Positions 8,774 through 17,037 of a stretch of 64,000 nucleotides of DNA are shown here, one piece after another. The DNA is from Blastococcus carthaginiensis (GTDB lineage Bacteria > Actinomycetota > Actinomycetes > Mycobacteriales > Geodermatophilaceae). The stretch's first letter is position 1, and each line of letters starts with the position of its first letter. The position numbers and the translations under genes were made by a program. The notes under the pieces are model-generated. The model was not told the DNA's origin, did not search any database, and was given only the letters and a program-made list of their open reading frames with translations. The stretch covers positions 248,001 through 312,000 of the forward strand of contig NZ_JASNFN010000001.1 of NCBI RefSeq assembly GCF_030731085.1, given 5' to 3'.

Positions 8774-9328
8774 ATGACGGCTCCCACCGCCCTGCCCGAC
8801 CGCGACCGGCTGCTCCAGCTGATCCTCGACCTCGCCGTGGTGCACGGGAAGGTCACGCTCTCGTCCGGGCAGGAGGCCGACTGGTACATCGACATGCGCC
8901 GGCTCACGCTGCACCACGAGGGCGCTCCGCTGGTGGGCCGGGTGATGCGCCAGCTCACCGGCGACCTGCGCTACGACGTCGTCGGCGGGCTCACCCTCGG
9001 CGCGGACCCGGTGGCCGCGGCCATGCTGCACGCGGCTGCGGCGGGGGAGGGCTTCCTCGACGCCTGCGTGGTGCGCAAGGCGGGCAAGGCGCACGGCCTG
9101 CAGCGGCGCATCGAGGGGCCGGACGTCGCCGGGCGCGCCGTCCTGGTGGTCGAGGACGTGTCGACCACCGGCGGCAGCCCGCTGACCGCGGCGGGGGCGC
9201 TGCAGGAGGCCGGCGCCGAGGTGGTGGCCGTCGCGGTGGTCGTCGACCGGGGCGGGCGCACGGCGGTCGAGGAGGCCGGCTTCGAGTACCGGGCCGCCTT
9301 CACCCTCGCCGACCTCGGCCTCGTCTGA
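8774..9328 (+). CDS. pyrE: Orotate phosphoribosyltransferase
   Basis: A 184-residue type I phosphoribosyltransferase that joins orotate to PRPP to make OMP in pyrimidine synthesis. The PRPP-binding loop VLVVEDVSTTGGS (about 130-142) is intact, and the KVTLSSGQEADWYID stretch near residue 30 is the family's orotate-contacting region. The ATG lies eight bases after a TAGGGT hexamer, so translation is probably leaderless. It is not next to other pyrimidine genes. A strong hairpin terminator follows, flanked by a duplicated palindrome. Confidence 0.95.
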   Translation: MTAPTALPDRDRLLQLILDLAVVHGKVTLSSGQEADWYIDMRRLTLHHEGAPLVGRVMRQLTGDLRYDVVGGLTLGADPVAAAMLHAAAAGEGFLDACVVRKAGKAHGLQRRIEGPDVAGRAVLVVEDVSTTGGSPLTAAGALQEAGAEVVAVAVVVDRGGRTAVEEAGFEYRAAFTLADLGLV

Positions 9329-9338
9329 CCCGCCCGAA

Positions 9339-9359
9339 ATGATCAGGTGAGCTGATCAT
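9339..9359. promoter_or_regulatory. Palindrome, copy 1 of a duplicated operator-like site
   Basis: A 21-bp palindrome with core TGATCAGGTGAGCTGATCA, 10 bp after pyrE. It matches the site at 9402-9422 at 18 of 21 positions in the same orientation, 63 bp apart. Confidence 0.5.
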
Positions 9360-9362
9360 TCC

Positions 9363-9398
9363 GGGTCCTGGCTCACCACCGGTGCTGAGCCAGGACCC
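9363..9398 (+). terminator. pyrE terminator hairpin
   Basis: A 13-bp perfect stem (9363-9375 with 9386-9398). The ten-base loop contains a smaller CACCGGTG palindrome. Confidence 0.7.
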
Positions 9399-9401
9399 CT
9401 G

Positions 9402-9422
9402 ACGACCAGGTGACCTGATCAT
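9402..9422. promoter_or_regulatory. Palindrome, copy 2, overlapping the -35 region of the oxidase operon
   Basis: A 21-bp near-palindrome with core CAGGTGACCTG. With the TACGGT hexamer at 9435 as -10, the -35 region falls inside this site, as expected for a repressor operator. The binding protein is unknown; a GntR-type regulator would suit a lactate or glycolate oxidase operon, but no regulator gene is adjacent. Confidence 0.5.
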
Positions 9423-9434
9423 CGCCGGAGGTCC

Positions 9435-9440
9435 TACGGT
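9435..9440 (+). promoter_or_regulatory. -10 element for the glycolate/lactate oxidase operon
   Basis: TACGGT followed after six bases by GTG 9447. This favours 9447 over the in-frame GTG at 9441 as a leaderless start. Confidence 0.45.
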
Positions 9441-9446
9441 GTGACG

Positions 9447-10865
9447 GTGACCACGACGACGGCGACGTGGCTCGCCGAGCTGACCGACGCGCTGGGCCCC
9501 GACAGCGTGCTGACCGACCCCGACGTGACGGCGGCCTACGCCCGCGACCAGGCGATGATGGCGCCCGCCGGCACGCCCGCGGCCGTGGTCTTCCCGCGTC
9601 GCACCGACGACGTCGCCGCCGTCCTGCGGGTCGCCTCACGGCACGGCATCCCGGTGGTGCCGCGCGGTGCCGGCTCCGGGCTCGCCGGCGGCAGCAACGC
9701 CGTCGACGGCGGGATCACGCTCGTGATGACCCGCATGGACGCCGTGCTGGAGGTCTCCACCGCCGACCGGCTGGCCGTCGTGCAGCCGGGCGTGGTCAAC
9801 AAGCAGCTGCGCGACGCGGTCGCCGGCAGCGGGCTGTTCTACCCGCCGGACCCCTCCAGCTACGACTGGTGCACGATCGGCGGCAACCTCGCCACCAACT
9901 CCGGCGGCCTCTGCTGCGTGAAGTACGGCGTCACCACCGACTACGTGCTCGGCCTGGAGGTGGTGCTGGCGGACGGGCGCGTGCTGCGCACCGGCCGGCG
10001 CACCGTCAAGGGCGTGGCCGGCTACGACCTCGCCCGGCTGTTCGTGGGCTCCGAGGGAACGCTCGGCGTCATCACCGAGGCCACGCTCGCGCTCCGCCCC
10101 GCCCCGAAGGCGCCGGTCACCCTGGCCGCCTCCTTCGCGACGACGGCGCAGGCCGGGCAGGTCGTCGAGCGGGTGGTCACCGCCGGGCTGGTGCCCAGCC
10201 TGCTGGAGATCATGGACGGCACCTGCATCCGCACCGTCGACCAGGTGCTCAAGGCCGGCCTGGACCACGACACCCGGGCGCTGCTGGTCGCCCAGTCCGA
10301 CACGGGGGGCGCGGCCGCCGCCGAGGAGATCGCGGTGCTCACCGCGCTGTGCGAGGAGGCCGGCGCGCAGTTCGTCCACTCCACCGAGGACCAGGCGGAG
10401 GGCGACCTGCTGCTCGCGGCCCGGCGCATGGCGCTGCCCGCCCTGGAGCGGGTCGGGGGCGCGGTGCTCATCGACGACGTCGCCGTGCCCCGCTCGCGGA
10501 TCGCCGGGTTCCTGGACGGCTGCGACGCCATCGCCGCCGACCGCGACGTCGTCATCGGTGTCGTCGGGCACGCCGGCGACGGCAACATGCACCCGACCGT
10601 CTGCTTCGACGCCGGTGACGCCGACCAGCGGCAGCGGGCCTACGCGGCGTTCGACGACATCCTGGCGCTGGGGCTGTCGCTGGGCGGGACGACCACCGGC
10701 GAGCACGGGGTGGGCACCATCAAGCTCGACTGGCTGGAGCGGGAGATCGGCCCGGTGGCGCTGGACGTGCACCGCTCGATCAAGTCCGCCCTCGACCCGG
10801 CCGGCCTGCTCAACCCGGGGACGGTGTTCCGCAGCACGCCGGCGGGTGCCACGCTGGGGCGATGA
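9447..10865 (+). CDS. FAD-linked oxidase, glycolate oxidase GlcD / D-lactate dehydrogenase type
   Basis: A 472-residue flavoprotein oxidising a 2-hydroxy acid. The FAD-binding type 4 domain (about 40-220) shows VVPRGAGSGLAGGSNAV, PPDPSSYDWCTIGGNLATNSGG and GSEGTLGVITEATL. The C-terminal half is the FAD-oxidase cap, ending in GHAGDGNMHP, TTTGEHGVGTIKLDWL and DPAGLLNPG, typical of GlcD and D-lactate dehydrogenases. The exact substrate (glycolate, D-lactate or another) cannot be told, and no GlcE/GlcF partner is present. It overlaps the next gene by ATGA. A palindrome over the -35 suggests repression. Confidence 0.88.
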   Translation: MTTTTATWLAELTDALGPDSVLTDPDVTAAYARDQAMMAPAGTPAAVVFPRRTDDVAAVLRVASRHGIPVVPRGAGSGLAGGSNAVDGGITLVMTRMDAVLEVSTADRLAVVQPGVVNKQLRDAVAGSGLFYPPDPSSYDWCTIGGNLATNSGGLCCVKYGVTTDYVLGLEVVLADGRVLRTGRRTVKGVAGYDLARLFVGSEGTLGVITEATLALRPAPKAPVTLAASFATTAQAGQVVERVVTAGLVPSLLEIMDGTCIRTVDQVLKAGLDHDTRALLVAQSDTGGAAAAEEIAVLTALCEEAGAQFVHSTEDQAEGDLLLAARRMALPALERVGGAVLIDDVAVPRSRIAGFLDGCDAIAADRDVVIGVVGHAGDGNMHPTVCFDAGDADQRQRAYAAFDDILALGLSLGGTTTGEHGVGTIKLDWLEREIGPVALDVHRSIKSALDPAGLLNPGTVFRSTPAGATLGR

Positions 10866-12214
10866 GCAGGGAGCGGTTCGTCGTCATCGGTGGCGATGCG
10901 GCAGGCATGTCGGCGGCGTCGCAGGCGCGCCGGCTCCGGGACGCGGACGACCTGGAGATCGTCGTGCTGGAGCAGGGTGACGTGGTCTCCTACTCCGCCT
11001 GCGGCATCCCGTACTGGATCGGCGGCCAGGTCGAGGACCGTGCGCAGCTGATCGCCCGGACGCCGGAGCAGTTCGCCGCCCGGGACATCACCGTGCACAC
11101 CGGCACGCGGGCGGTCGGGATCGACGCCGACGCGGGCAAGGTCGTCACCGCTACCGGCGAGCGGATCGGCTACGACCGGCTGCTCATCGCGACCGGCGGC
11201 CGCCCGAACCGCCCGCCGATCCCCGGCCTGGACGCCCCCGGCGTCTTCGGCGTGCACCGGCTCGACGACGGCGCCGCCATCCGGGCCGCCCTCGACGCCG
11301 GCCCGCGCCGCGCCCTGGTGCTCGGGGGTGGCTACATCGGGCTGGAGATGGCCGAGGCGCTGCAGCGCCGCGGGCTCGAGGTCACCGTGGTGCTCGCCGA
11401 CCCCCTGCCGATGCAGCTGCTCGACAGCGACATGGCCGAGCGGGTCTGCGCCGGCATGGGCGCCATGGGCATGGAGATGCACCCCGACCAGGCGGTGCGG
11501 GAGATCCTGGTCGACGACTCCGGCCGCGCCCGGGGGGTGCGCACCGACGCCGGCAGCTACGACGCCGACCTCGTCGTGCTGGGCCTGGGCATGGGGCCGG
11601 AGGTGGCGCTGGCCGAGCAGGCCGGCATCCGCCTCGGCACCACCGGCGCCATCGCCGTCGACCGCACCCAGCGCACCCGCTCGCACCCGCAGATCTACGC
11701 CGCCGGGGACTGCTCGCAGACCTTCCACCGGGTCACCGGCGAGGCCACCCACGTCGCGCTGGGCACCCACGCCAACAAGCAGGGCCGGGTGGCCGGGTCG
11801 GTGATCGGCGGCCAGGCGGCCCGCTTCGCCGGGGTCCTGGGCACCGCGCTGACGAAGGTCGGCGAGCTGGAGATCGGCCGCACCGGGCTGTGCACCACGG
11901 AGGCCGAGCAGGCGGGGTTCGACTACCGCACCGACACGATCGAGGCGACGACGCGGGCCGGCTACTACCCGGGCGCCGAGGAGATCGCGATCAAGCTCCT
12001 CAGCGAGGCCGGGTCCGGGCGGCTGCTCGGTGCCCAGATCGTGGGCGGGCCCGGCAGCGGCAAGCGGATCGACGTGCTCGCCGCCGCCATCTGGGCGGGG
12101 ATGACCGCCGAGGACCTCGCCGGCTCGGACCTGTCCTACGCCCCGCCGTTCTCGCCCACGTACGACCCGGTGGTCGTCGCCGCCCGGGTGGTCAGCCGCA
12201 TCGAGCAGGGCTGA
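10862..12214 (+). CDS. FAD-dependent pyridine nucleotide-disulfide oxidoreductase, CoA-disulfide reductase/NADH oxidase type
   Basis: A 450-residue flavoprotein. Residues 5-15 hold a dinucleotide fold (VIGGDAAGMSAA), and the second one, VLGGGYIGLEMAEAL, binds NAD(P)H. The single redox cysteine lies in YSACGIPYWIGG (about residue 43). This is the pattern of CoA-disulfide reductase and NADH oxidase/peroxidase, not the two-cysteine glutathione-reductase pattern. The IYAAGDC motif and a C-terminal dimerisation domain with YYPGAEEIAIKL are intact. Its start overlaps the upstream oxidase stop by four bases, so the two are translated together; a shared role in redox balance is inference. Confidence 0.88.
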   Translation: MSRERFVVIGGDAAGMSAASQARRLRDADDLEIVVLEQGDVVSYSACGIPYWIGGQVEDRAQLIARTPEQFAARDITVHTGTRAVGIDADAGKVVTATGERIGYDRLLIATGGRPNRPPIPGLDAPGVFGVHRLDDGAAIRAALDAGPRRALVLGGGYIGLEMAEALQRRGLEVTVVLADPLPMQLLDSDMAERVCAGMGAMGMEMHPDQAVREILVDDSGRARGVRTDAGSYDADLVVLGLGMGPEVALAEQAGIRLGTTGAIAVDRTQRTRSHPQIYAAGDCSQTFHRVTGEATHVALGTHANKQGRVAGSVIGGQAARFAGVLGTALTKVGELEIGRTGLCTTEAEQAGFDYRTDTIEATTRAGYYPGAEEIAIKLLSEAGSGRLLGAQIVGGPGSGKRIDVLAAAIWAGMTAEDLAGSDLSYAPPFSPTYDPVVVAARVVSRIEQG

Positions 12215-12465
12215 GCCGGGGTGCCGGGATGGCCGACCGCGAGCACGGCGTCCCGCCGCCGGCGACGGAGGCCTCTCGGCGGTCGACCCGCGCACGGTCG
12301 AGCCGAGCGGCGCGCAGGTCGACGTCACCCGGGCGGTGGTCCTGGTGACCACCTCGGGGCTCCGCGTCCGCCCCGACGCCCCGGACCGAGCGCCCCGGCG
12401 CGATACTGCTCACCGACATCCGCACGTACAGCGCCGTACAGCCGTTCCCGACGGAGGAGTGCCGC
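12215..12465. other. Intergenic region without a supported gene
   Basis: A 251-bp gap before the aldolase gene. A short stretch (about 12276-12390) reads protein-like in one frame but has no start or ribosome-binding site. A GATACT hexamer near 12402 could serve as a -10 for fbaA. Confidence 0.4.
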
Positions 12466-13500
12466 ATGCCCATCGCCAGCCCCGAGGTCTACGCCGACAT
12501 GATCAGCCGGGCGAAGGAGGGCGGGTTCGCCTACCCGGCGATCAACTGCACGTCCTCGGAGACCGTCAACGCGGCGCTGCGCGGGTTCGCCGACGCCGGC
12601 AGCGACGGCATCATCCAGTTCTCCACCGGTGGTGCGGAGTTCGGCTCCGGCACCCGGGTCAAGGACATGGTCACCGGCGCCGTCGCGCTGGCCGAGTTCG
12701 CCCACGTCGTCGCCGAGAAGTACCCGGTCAACGTGGCCTTGCACACCGACCACTGCCCGAAGGACAAGCTCGACTCCTACGTGCGCCCGCTCATCGCCCT
12801 GTCCAAGGACCGGGTCGACGCCGGTCAGGAGCCGCTGTTCCAGTCGCACATGTGGGACGGCTCGGCGATCGAGCTCGGCGAGAACCTCGACATCGCCGAG
12901 GAGCTGATGGAGAAGTCGGCGGCGGCCAAGATCGTCCTCGAGCTCGAGATCGGCATCGTCGGCGGCGAGGAGGATGGCGTCGTCGCCGAGATCAACGAGA
13001 AGCTCTACACGGCCGACGGCGACTTCCTGCGCACGGCGCAGCAGCTCGGGCTGGGGGAGCGCGGGGTCTACCTGCTCGCGGCGACCTTCGGCAACGTGCA
13101 CGGCGTCTACAAGCCGGGCAACGTCAAGCTGCGCCCCGACGTGCTGCAGCGCGGCCAGGCGCTGGTCGCCAAGGAGTTCGGCCTGGGGGAGGACGCCAAG
13201 CCGTTCAACCTGGTGTTCCACGGCGGGTCCGGCTCGGCCGAGTCGGAGATCCGCGAGGCGCTCTCCTACGGCGTGGTGAAGATGAACGTCGACACCGACA
13301 CCCAGTACGCCTTCACCCGGCCGATCGCTGGCCACATGTTCGGCAACTACGACGGCGTGCTGAAGATCGACGGCGAGGTCGGCAACAAGAAGACCTACGA
13401 CCCGCGCAGCTACCTCAAGGCCGCCGAGACCGGCATGGCCGCCCGCGTCGTCGAGGCCTGCGAGCACCTGCTGTCGGCCGGCCAGTCGCAGGGGGCGTGA
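12466..13500 (+). CDS. fbaA: Class II fructose-1,6-bisphosphate aldolase
   Basis: A 344-residue zinc aldolase of glycolysis and gluconeogenesis, splitting fructose-1,6-bisphosphate into two triose phosphates. Zinc ligands and catalytic residues lie in ALHTDHCPKDKLD (His and Asp near residue 100), ELEIGIVGGEEDGV, FGNVHGVYKPGN and LVFHGGSGS. The KMNVDTDTQYAFTRP phosphate-binding region is present and the length is normal. The ATG has a GGAGGAG ribosome-binding site. The DUF3151 gene that follows after two bases is its usual actinobacterial neighbour. Confidence 0.97.
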   Translation: MPIASPEVYADMISRAKEGGFAYPAINCTSSETVNAALRGFADAGSDGIIQFSTGGAEFGSGTRVKDMVTGAVALAEFAHVVAEKYPVNVALHTDHCPKDKLDSYVRPLIALSKDRVDAGQEPLFQSHMWDGSAIELGENLDIAEELMEKSAAAKIVLELEIGIVGGEEDGVVAEINEKLYTADGDFLRTAQQLGLGERGVYLLAATFGNVHGVYKPGNVKLRPDVLQRGQALVAKEFGLGEDAKPFNLVFHGGSGSAESEIREALSYGVVKMNVDTDTQYAFTRPIAGHMFGNYDGVLKIDGEVGNKKTYDPRSYLKAAETGMAARVVEACEHLLSAGQSQGA

Positions 13501-13502
13501 CC

Positions 13503-13925
13503 GTGAGCCACTCCCACGGGAACCTGCTGGGCGAGCCCGATCCGACCCTGCTGCCGCCGACGCCGGAGGCCGACGCCGAACTCGCCGAGGGCGCCACGCT
13601 GGCCGAGGCCGCCGCGCACCACCCCACGGTGAGCGGGGTGTGGGCGGGCCTGGCCGAGGAGGCGATGAGCCGACCCGAGCGGGCGCTCGTCGACACGGTC
13701 CAGGCGTACGCCTTCGCCCGCACCGGCTACCACCGCGGGCTGGACGCGCTGCGCCGCAACGGGTGGAAGGGCTACGGCCCCGTGCCGTGGTCGCACGAAC
13801 CGAACCAGGGGTTCCTGCGCTGCGTCACCGTGCTCGCCCGGGCGGCCGAGGCGATCGGTGAGACGGCGGAGGCCGAGCGGTGCACCCAGCTGCTCCGGGA
13901 CTGCGATCGGACGTTGGCGATCTGA
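13503..13925 (+). CDS. DUF3151 domain protein
   Basis: A 140-residue cytosolic protein of unknown function, conserved in actinobacteria beside the class II aldolase gene. The family core is visible: YAFARTGYHRGLDALRRNGW followed by KGYGPVPWSHEPNQGFLR. The GTG start lies two bases after the fbaA stop, so the two are co-translated. A metabolic link with the aldolase is suggested only by this constant pairing. Confidence 0.88.
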   Translation: MSHSHGNLLGEPDPTLLPPTPEADAELAEGATLAEAAAHHPTVSGVWAGLAEEAMSRPERALVDTVQAYAFARTGYHRGLDALRRNGWKGYGPVPWSHEPNQGFLRCVTVLARAAEAIGETAEAERCTQLLRDCDRTLAI

Positions 13926-14079
13926 TCGTTCACGATCGGTAACGGGAGGTCCGCGAACGCAGACCCCCCCGTCGCCAGCCCTACCAGCACTTTCGGGTCT
14001 CCGGGTTTGGATCACCGCGCTCCTGATCACTACGCAGAGTGCGCGGCGCCAGAAGGGCGCCCTGGAGAGGAGACCTCTG

Positions 14080-14223
14080 ATGGCCACCTTGCTCTGGATC
14101 CTCGCCGTCGTCCTCGTGGTCGCCGGTGTCGTGGCGATCATCCGCAAGGAGATCGTGTGGGGCATCGTCCTGATCGTGGTCGGGCTGCTGGTGGGCCCGG
14201 GCGGGGTGAGCGTCTTCACCTGA
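14080..14223 (+). CDS. GPGG-motif small membrane protein
   Basis: A 47-residue protein with two hydrophobic helices (LLWILAVVLVVAGVVAII and IVWGIVLIVVGLLV) and the terminal motif GPGGVSVF that names this small actinobacterial family. The ATG has a strong GGAGAGGAG site nine bases upstream. Function unknown. A hairpin terminator follows directly. Confidence 0.85.
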   Translation: MATLLWILAVVLVVAGVVAIIRKEIVWGIVLIVVGLLVGPGGVSVFT

Positions 14224-14227
14224 TCGG

Positions 14228-14259
14228 CCCCGGGCCCCCGCCGTCGCGGGGGTCCGGGG
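14228..14259. terminator. Bidirectional terminator hairpin
   Basis: A 14-bp stem with one mismatch (14228-14241 with 14246-14259) between the small membrane protein and the convergent ABC ATPase gene. Confidence 0.6.
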
Positions 14260-14262
14260 AGC

Positions 14263-15099
14263 TCAGCGCTCGCCGAGCTCCGGGTGGAGCGCGGTGAGCG
14301 CGTCGGTCAGCGTGGTGAGCTGGTCCCCGCCGGCCATCAGCGCGGTGAGGACGTCGGAGTCGACGTCGTCGCGGGTGAGGTTCCCCGCGATCTGCCCGTG
14401 GGCCAGCAGCAGGAACCGGTCGCCGATGAGGTGGGCGTAGCGCGGGTTGTTGGTGACGACGACGACCGCGAGCCCCCGGGCGCGGGCCGCCAGGACCGCC
14501 TGCCCGAACAGCGTCTGGCGCGCCACCGTCATGGGCGTGACGGGCTCGTCGATGACCAGGGCCCGGGCGCCGAAGTGCAGCGCCCGGGCGACCGCCAGGC
14601 TCTGCCGCTCACCGGCCTGCAGGGCGCTGGCCGGCTGGTCGGGGTCCAGCCCGGTGACGCCCACCCGCGCCATCGCACGCATCGTCGTCTCGCGCGCGCC
14701 GTCCAGGTCCAGCCGGCGGAACGGCCACACCCCGCGGGTGGGCTCGGCGCCGAGGAAGAAGTTCCGCCACACCGCCAGCAGCGGGGCGACGGCGAGGTCC
14801 TGCCACACGGTGGCGATCCCCGCCTCCCGGGCCTGCCGGGGGGAGCGGAAGCGCGTCGGCGCGCCCCCGACCAGCAGTTCGCCCTCGTCGTGGCGGCGTA
14901 GCCCCGAGAGCACCTGCACGAGGGTGGACTTGCCCGACCCGTTCTCCCCGAGGACGCAGGTGATCTGCCCAGGGAGCAGGGCGACGGTGACCCGGCTGAG
15001 CGCCGGCACGCTGCCGTGCCGCACGGTGACGCCGCGCAGCTCGATGACCGGGGTCGCGCCCTCGACCCGTTCCTCGACGGCGGGCGGGGTGGCGCTCAC
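14263..15099 (-). CDS. Sugar ABC transporter ATP-binding protein, single-domain FrcA-like
   Basis: A 278-residue ATPase with Walker A LGENGSGKSTLVQVLSG (about 52-68) and Walker B ALVIDEPVTPM. It has only one nucleotide-binding domain, like FrcA, not the two of RbsA/MglA. The signature motif reads LQAGERQSLAVARAL where LSGGQ is usual, and Walker B lacks the usual Thr after DEP. These are departures from consensus, not clear proof of inactivity. The GTG start overlaps the upstream permease stop by four bases (GTGA). No periplasmic binding protein gene is adjacent, so the substrate and full complex are open. Confidence 0.85.
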   Translation of the reverse strand: MSATPPAVEERVEGATPVIELRGVTVRHGSVPALSRVTVALLPGQITCVLGENGSGKSTLVQVLSGLRRHDEGELLVGGAPTRFRSPRQAREAGIATVWQDLAVAPLLAVWRNFFLGAEPTRGVWPFRRLDLDGARETTMRAMARVGVTGLDPDQPASALQAGERQSLAVARALHFGARALVIDEPVTPMTVARQTLFGQAVLAARARGLAVVVVTNNPRYAHLIGDRFLLLAHGQIAGNLTRDDVDSDVLTALMAGGDQLTTLTDALTALHPELGER

Positions 15100-16166
15100 G
15101 ACCGCGGCCTCGCACGGAGCCGCCGTCGCACCTCGCCGTTGGCCAGCAGCGCCACCAGCAGCAGCACCCCCAGGAGCGCCTGGAACCACCGGGTGTCCCA
15201 GTCGGCCAGCGTGATGCCCTCCCGGGCCACCGCGTAGAGCAGCGCGCCGACGGAGGCGCCGATCGCGGACCCGTAGCCGCCGGTCAGCAGGCACCCGCCG
15301 ATGACCGCCACCACGATGAAGTCGATCCCGCTGAGGATTCCCACCGTCCCGCCGGCCTGGACGCTGGCCAGGCGGACGAGCGTCATGGTGCCGAGCAGCC
15401 ACCCGGCCGCCGAGGTGAGGCAGAACAGCGCCACCGTGGTGCGCCGCACCGGCACGCCCAGCTCGCGGGCCGCCTGGCGGGCGCCGCCGCTGGCGAACAC
15501 CGCGTTGCCGAACTTGGTGCGCCACAGCGCCCAGGTGGCCAGCGCCGTGAGGCCGAGCCACCACAGGATGCTCACGCTGAACCGGCCGTTGCCGAGCTGG
15601 ACGGTCGCGTCGAAGACGGCGGTCGCCGAGGTCCAGCCCGGGGTCTCGTCGAGCCCGCTGACCCGCGTGCCACCCGCCACCGCCTGCGACCCGGCCTGGG
15701 AGGTGCCCTGCAGGATCAGGAAGGTCGCCAGCGTGACCAGGAAGCTGGGCAGGCCGGTGTTCACGACGAGGACGCCGTTGACCACGCCCACCGCGAGCGC
15801 GGCCAGCAGCGAGACCAGGAGCGCCGGCCAGGTGCTCCAGCCCGCGTAGCCGATCAGCAGCGCCGTCAGCAGCGAGCTCGCGACCGCGACGACCCCCACC
15901 GACAGGTCGAACTGACCGGCCACCAGCAGGAGCGCGACCGCGACGCCGCCGATGCCGAGCAGCGCCGCGGTGTCCAGGACCGTCGCCAGCCCGAAGGGGC
16001 TGAGCAGGTCGGGCATCCGCACGGCGAAGAAGGCGACGACGACGACCAGCCCCACGACGGCGGGCAGGCTGGGTCGCGCGAACGCGCGCGCCAGGAAGCG
16101 GCGGCCGGCGGGCACCTCGGCGATCCGGGCGCCGAAGGCCGAGCGCGGGTCGGAGATCACCGGCAC
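15096..16166 (-). CDS. Sugar ABC transporter permease, RbsC/FrcC-like
   Basis: A protein of about 356 residues with 8-10 helices of the BPD_transp_2 family. VVAGQFDLSVGVVAVASS and VVNGVLVVNTGLPSFLVTLATFLILQG match the conserved cores of ribose-type permeases, and FIVVAVIGGCLLTGGYGSAIG is the conserved late segment. The start is chosen at GTG 16166 (VPVISDPR); the frame is open further upstream but would run into the gene on that side. It is translationally coupled to the ATPase that follows. Confidence 0.87.
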   Translation of the reverse strand: MPVISDPRSAFGARIAEVPAGRRFLARAFARPSLPAVVGLVVVVAFFAVRMPDLLSPFGLATVLDTAALLGIGGVAVALLLVAGQFDLSVGVVAVASSLLTALLIGYAGWSTWPALLVSLLAALAVGVVNGVLVVNTGLPSFLVTLATFLILQGTSQAGSQAVAGGTRVSGLDETPGWTSATAVFDATVQLGNGRFSVSILWWLGLTALATWALWRTKFGNAVFASGGARQAARELGVPVRRTTVALFCLTSAAGWLLGTMTLVRLASVQAGGTVGILSGIDFIVVAVIGGCLLTGGYGSAIGASVGALLYAVAREGITLADWDTRWFQALLGVLLLVALLANGEVRRRLRARPRS

Positions 16167-16303
16167 GGCGACCCGGTGGGGTGGCAGGACGTCGGCAGCG
16201 GGTCCTCCTCGGGCGGGTCGGGTGCGCTCCAGTGTCCACGACGCCCGCCGCCCGCCGCAGCCGCCCGCGCCGAGCCTGCCGGCGTGCTGGAACGGCCGCC
16301 CTG

Positions 16304-16918
16304 TCAGGGATCCAGGCGCCACCGCACCCGGTCGTCGGCGTACCAGGTCCACCGGTCGACGGGCCGCACGTAGGGCACCCCGTCGCGGACGATCCGCGCC
16401 GGGTCGGAGGCGACCTGCAGGGCGCGCCCGCTGGTCTGCCGGATCGGCCGCAGCGGCTGGGTCATCACCGTCACCGCGATGGTGTCGACGGCGGTCCAGT
16501 CCGGCCGCACGTCGATCCGGGTGATCTCGCCGTCGGCCACCTTGATGTCGTCGTGGTAGGCCTGCAGGCCCAGCCGGCGCGAGAGGGAGCGGCGGCCGTC
16601 ACCGGAGGCCTCGAGGCGCCCGTGGTGCAGCAGCACGCCGCCGTGGTCGTCGCGGACGAGGCCGAGGTCCCGCGGTTCGCCGCTGCCGATGCCCAGTGCG
16701 CGGGCCAGCGCGGTCGAGGCCTTGTCGGCGGCCGGTTCCCACGCCACGGGCACCTCCGCCGTCCGCCCGGCCTTGAGCAGCGCCGCCAGAGCCCCCGACA
16801 GGCCGGCGACGGGGCCCCGCACCACCAGCCGTCCGGCCGTGGCGACCGGCTCCAACTGACTGCGCAGGGGTGCCTCCGCAGGGCCCAGGCGGCGGAGGTC
16901 CAGCTCGACCGAGGACAT
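16304..16918 (-). CDS. Conserved hypothetical protein upstream of purA
   Basis: A 204-residue soluble protein that I do not recognise. The first half is rich in Ala and Leu (GPVAGLSGALAALLKAG); the second half has more polar text such as LGLQAYHDDIKVADGEITRID and ends in VDRWTWYADDRVRWRLDP. No signal peptide or membrane helix. It is divergent from purA, with 119 bp between the starts. Confidence 0.7.
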   Translation of the reverse strand: MSSVELDLRRLGPAEAPLRSQLEPVATAGRLVVRGPVAGLSGALAALLKAGRTAEVPVAWEPAADKASTALARALGIGSGEPRDLGLVRDDHGGVLLHHGRLEASGDGRRSLSRRLGLQAYHDDIKVADGEITRIDVRPDWTAVDTIAVTVMTQPLRPIRQTSGRALQVASDPARIVRDGVPYVRPVDRWTWYADDRVRWRLDP

Positions 16919-17037
16919 GCCGATACCCTGTCACCCGTCCCACCCCACCGCCCCGGCCGACCTGCCGGACGGATCGACCCGGGTGTCGAGCTGCAGATCC
17001 GCGCCGCCACCCCGCCCGACAGGAGAGCTACGAGCCG

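Noticed and set aside
12276..12395. Protein-like text before fbaA
   Set aside because: There is no start codon with a ribosome-binding site and no continuation; it is short enough to be chance.
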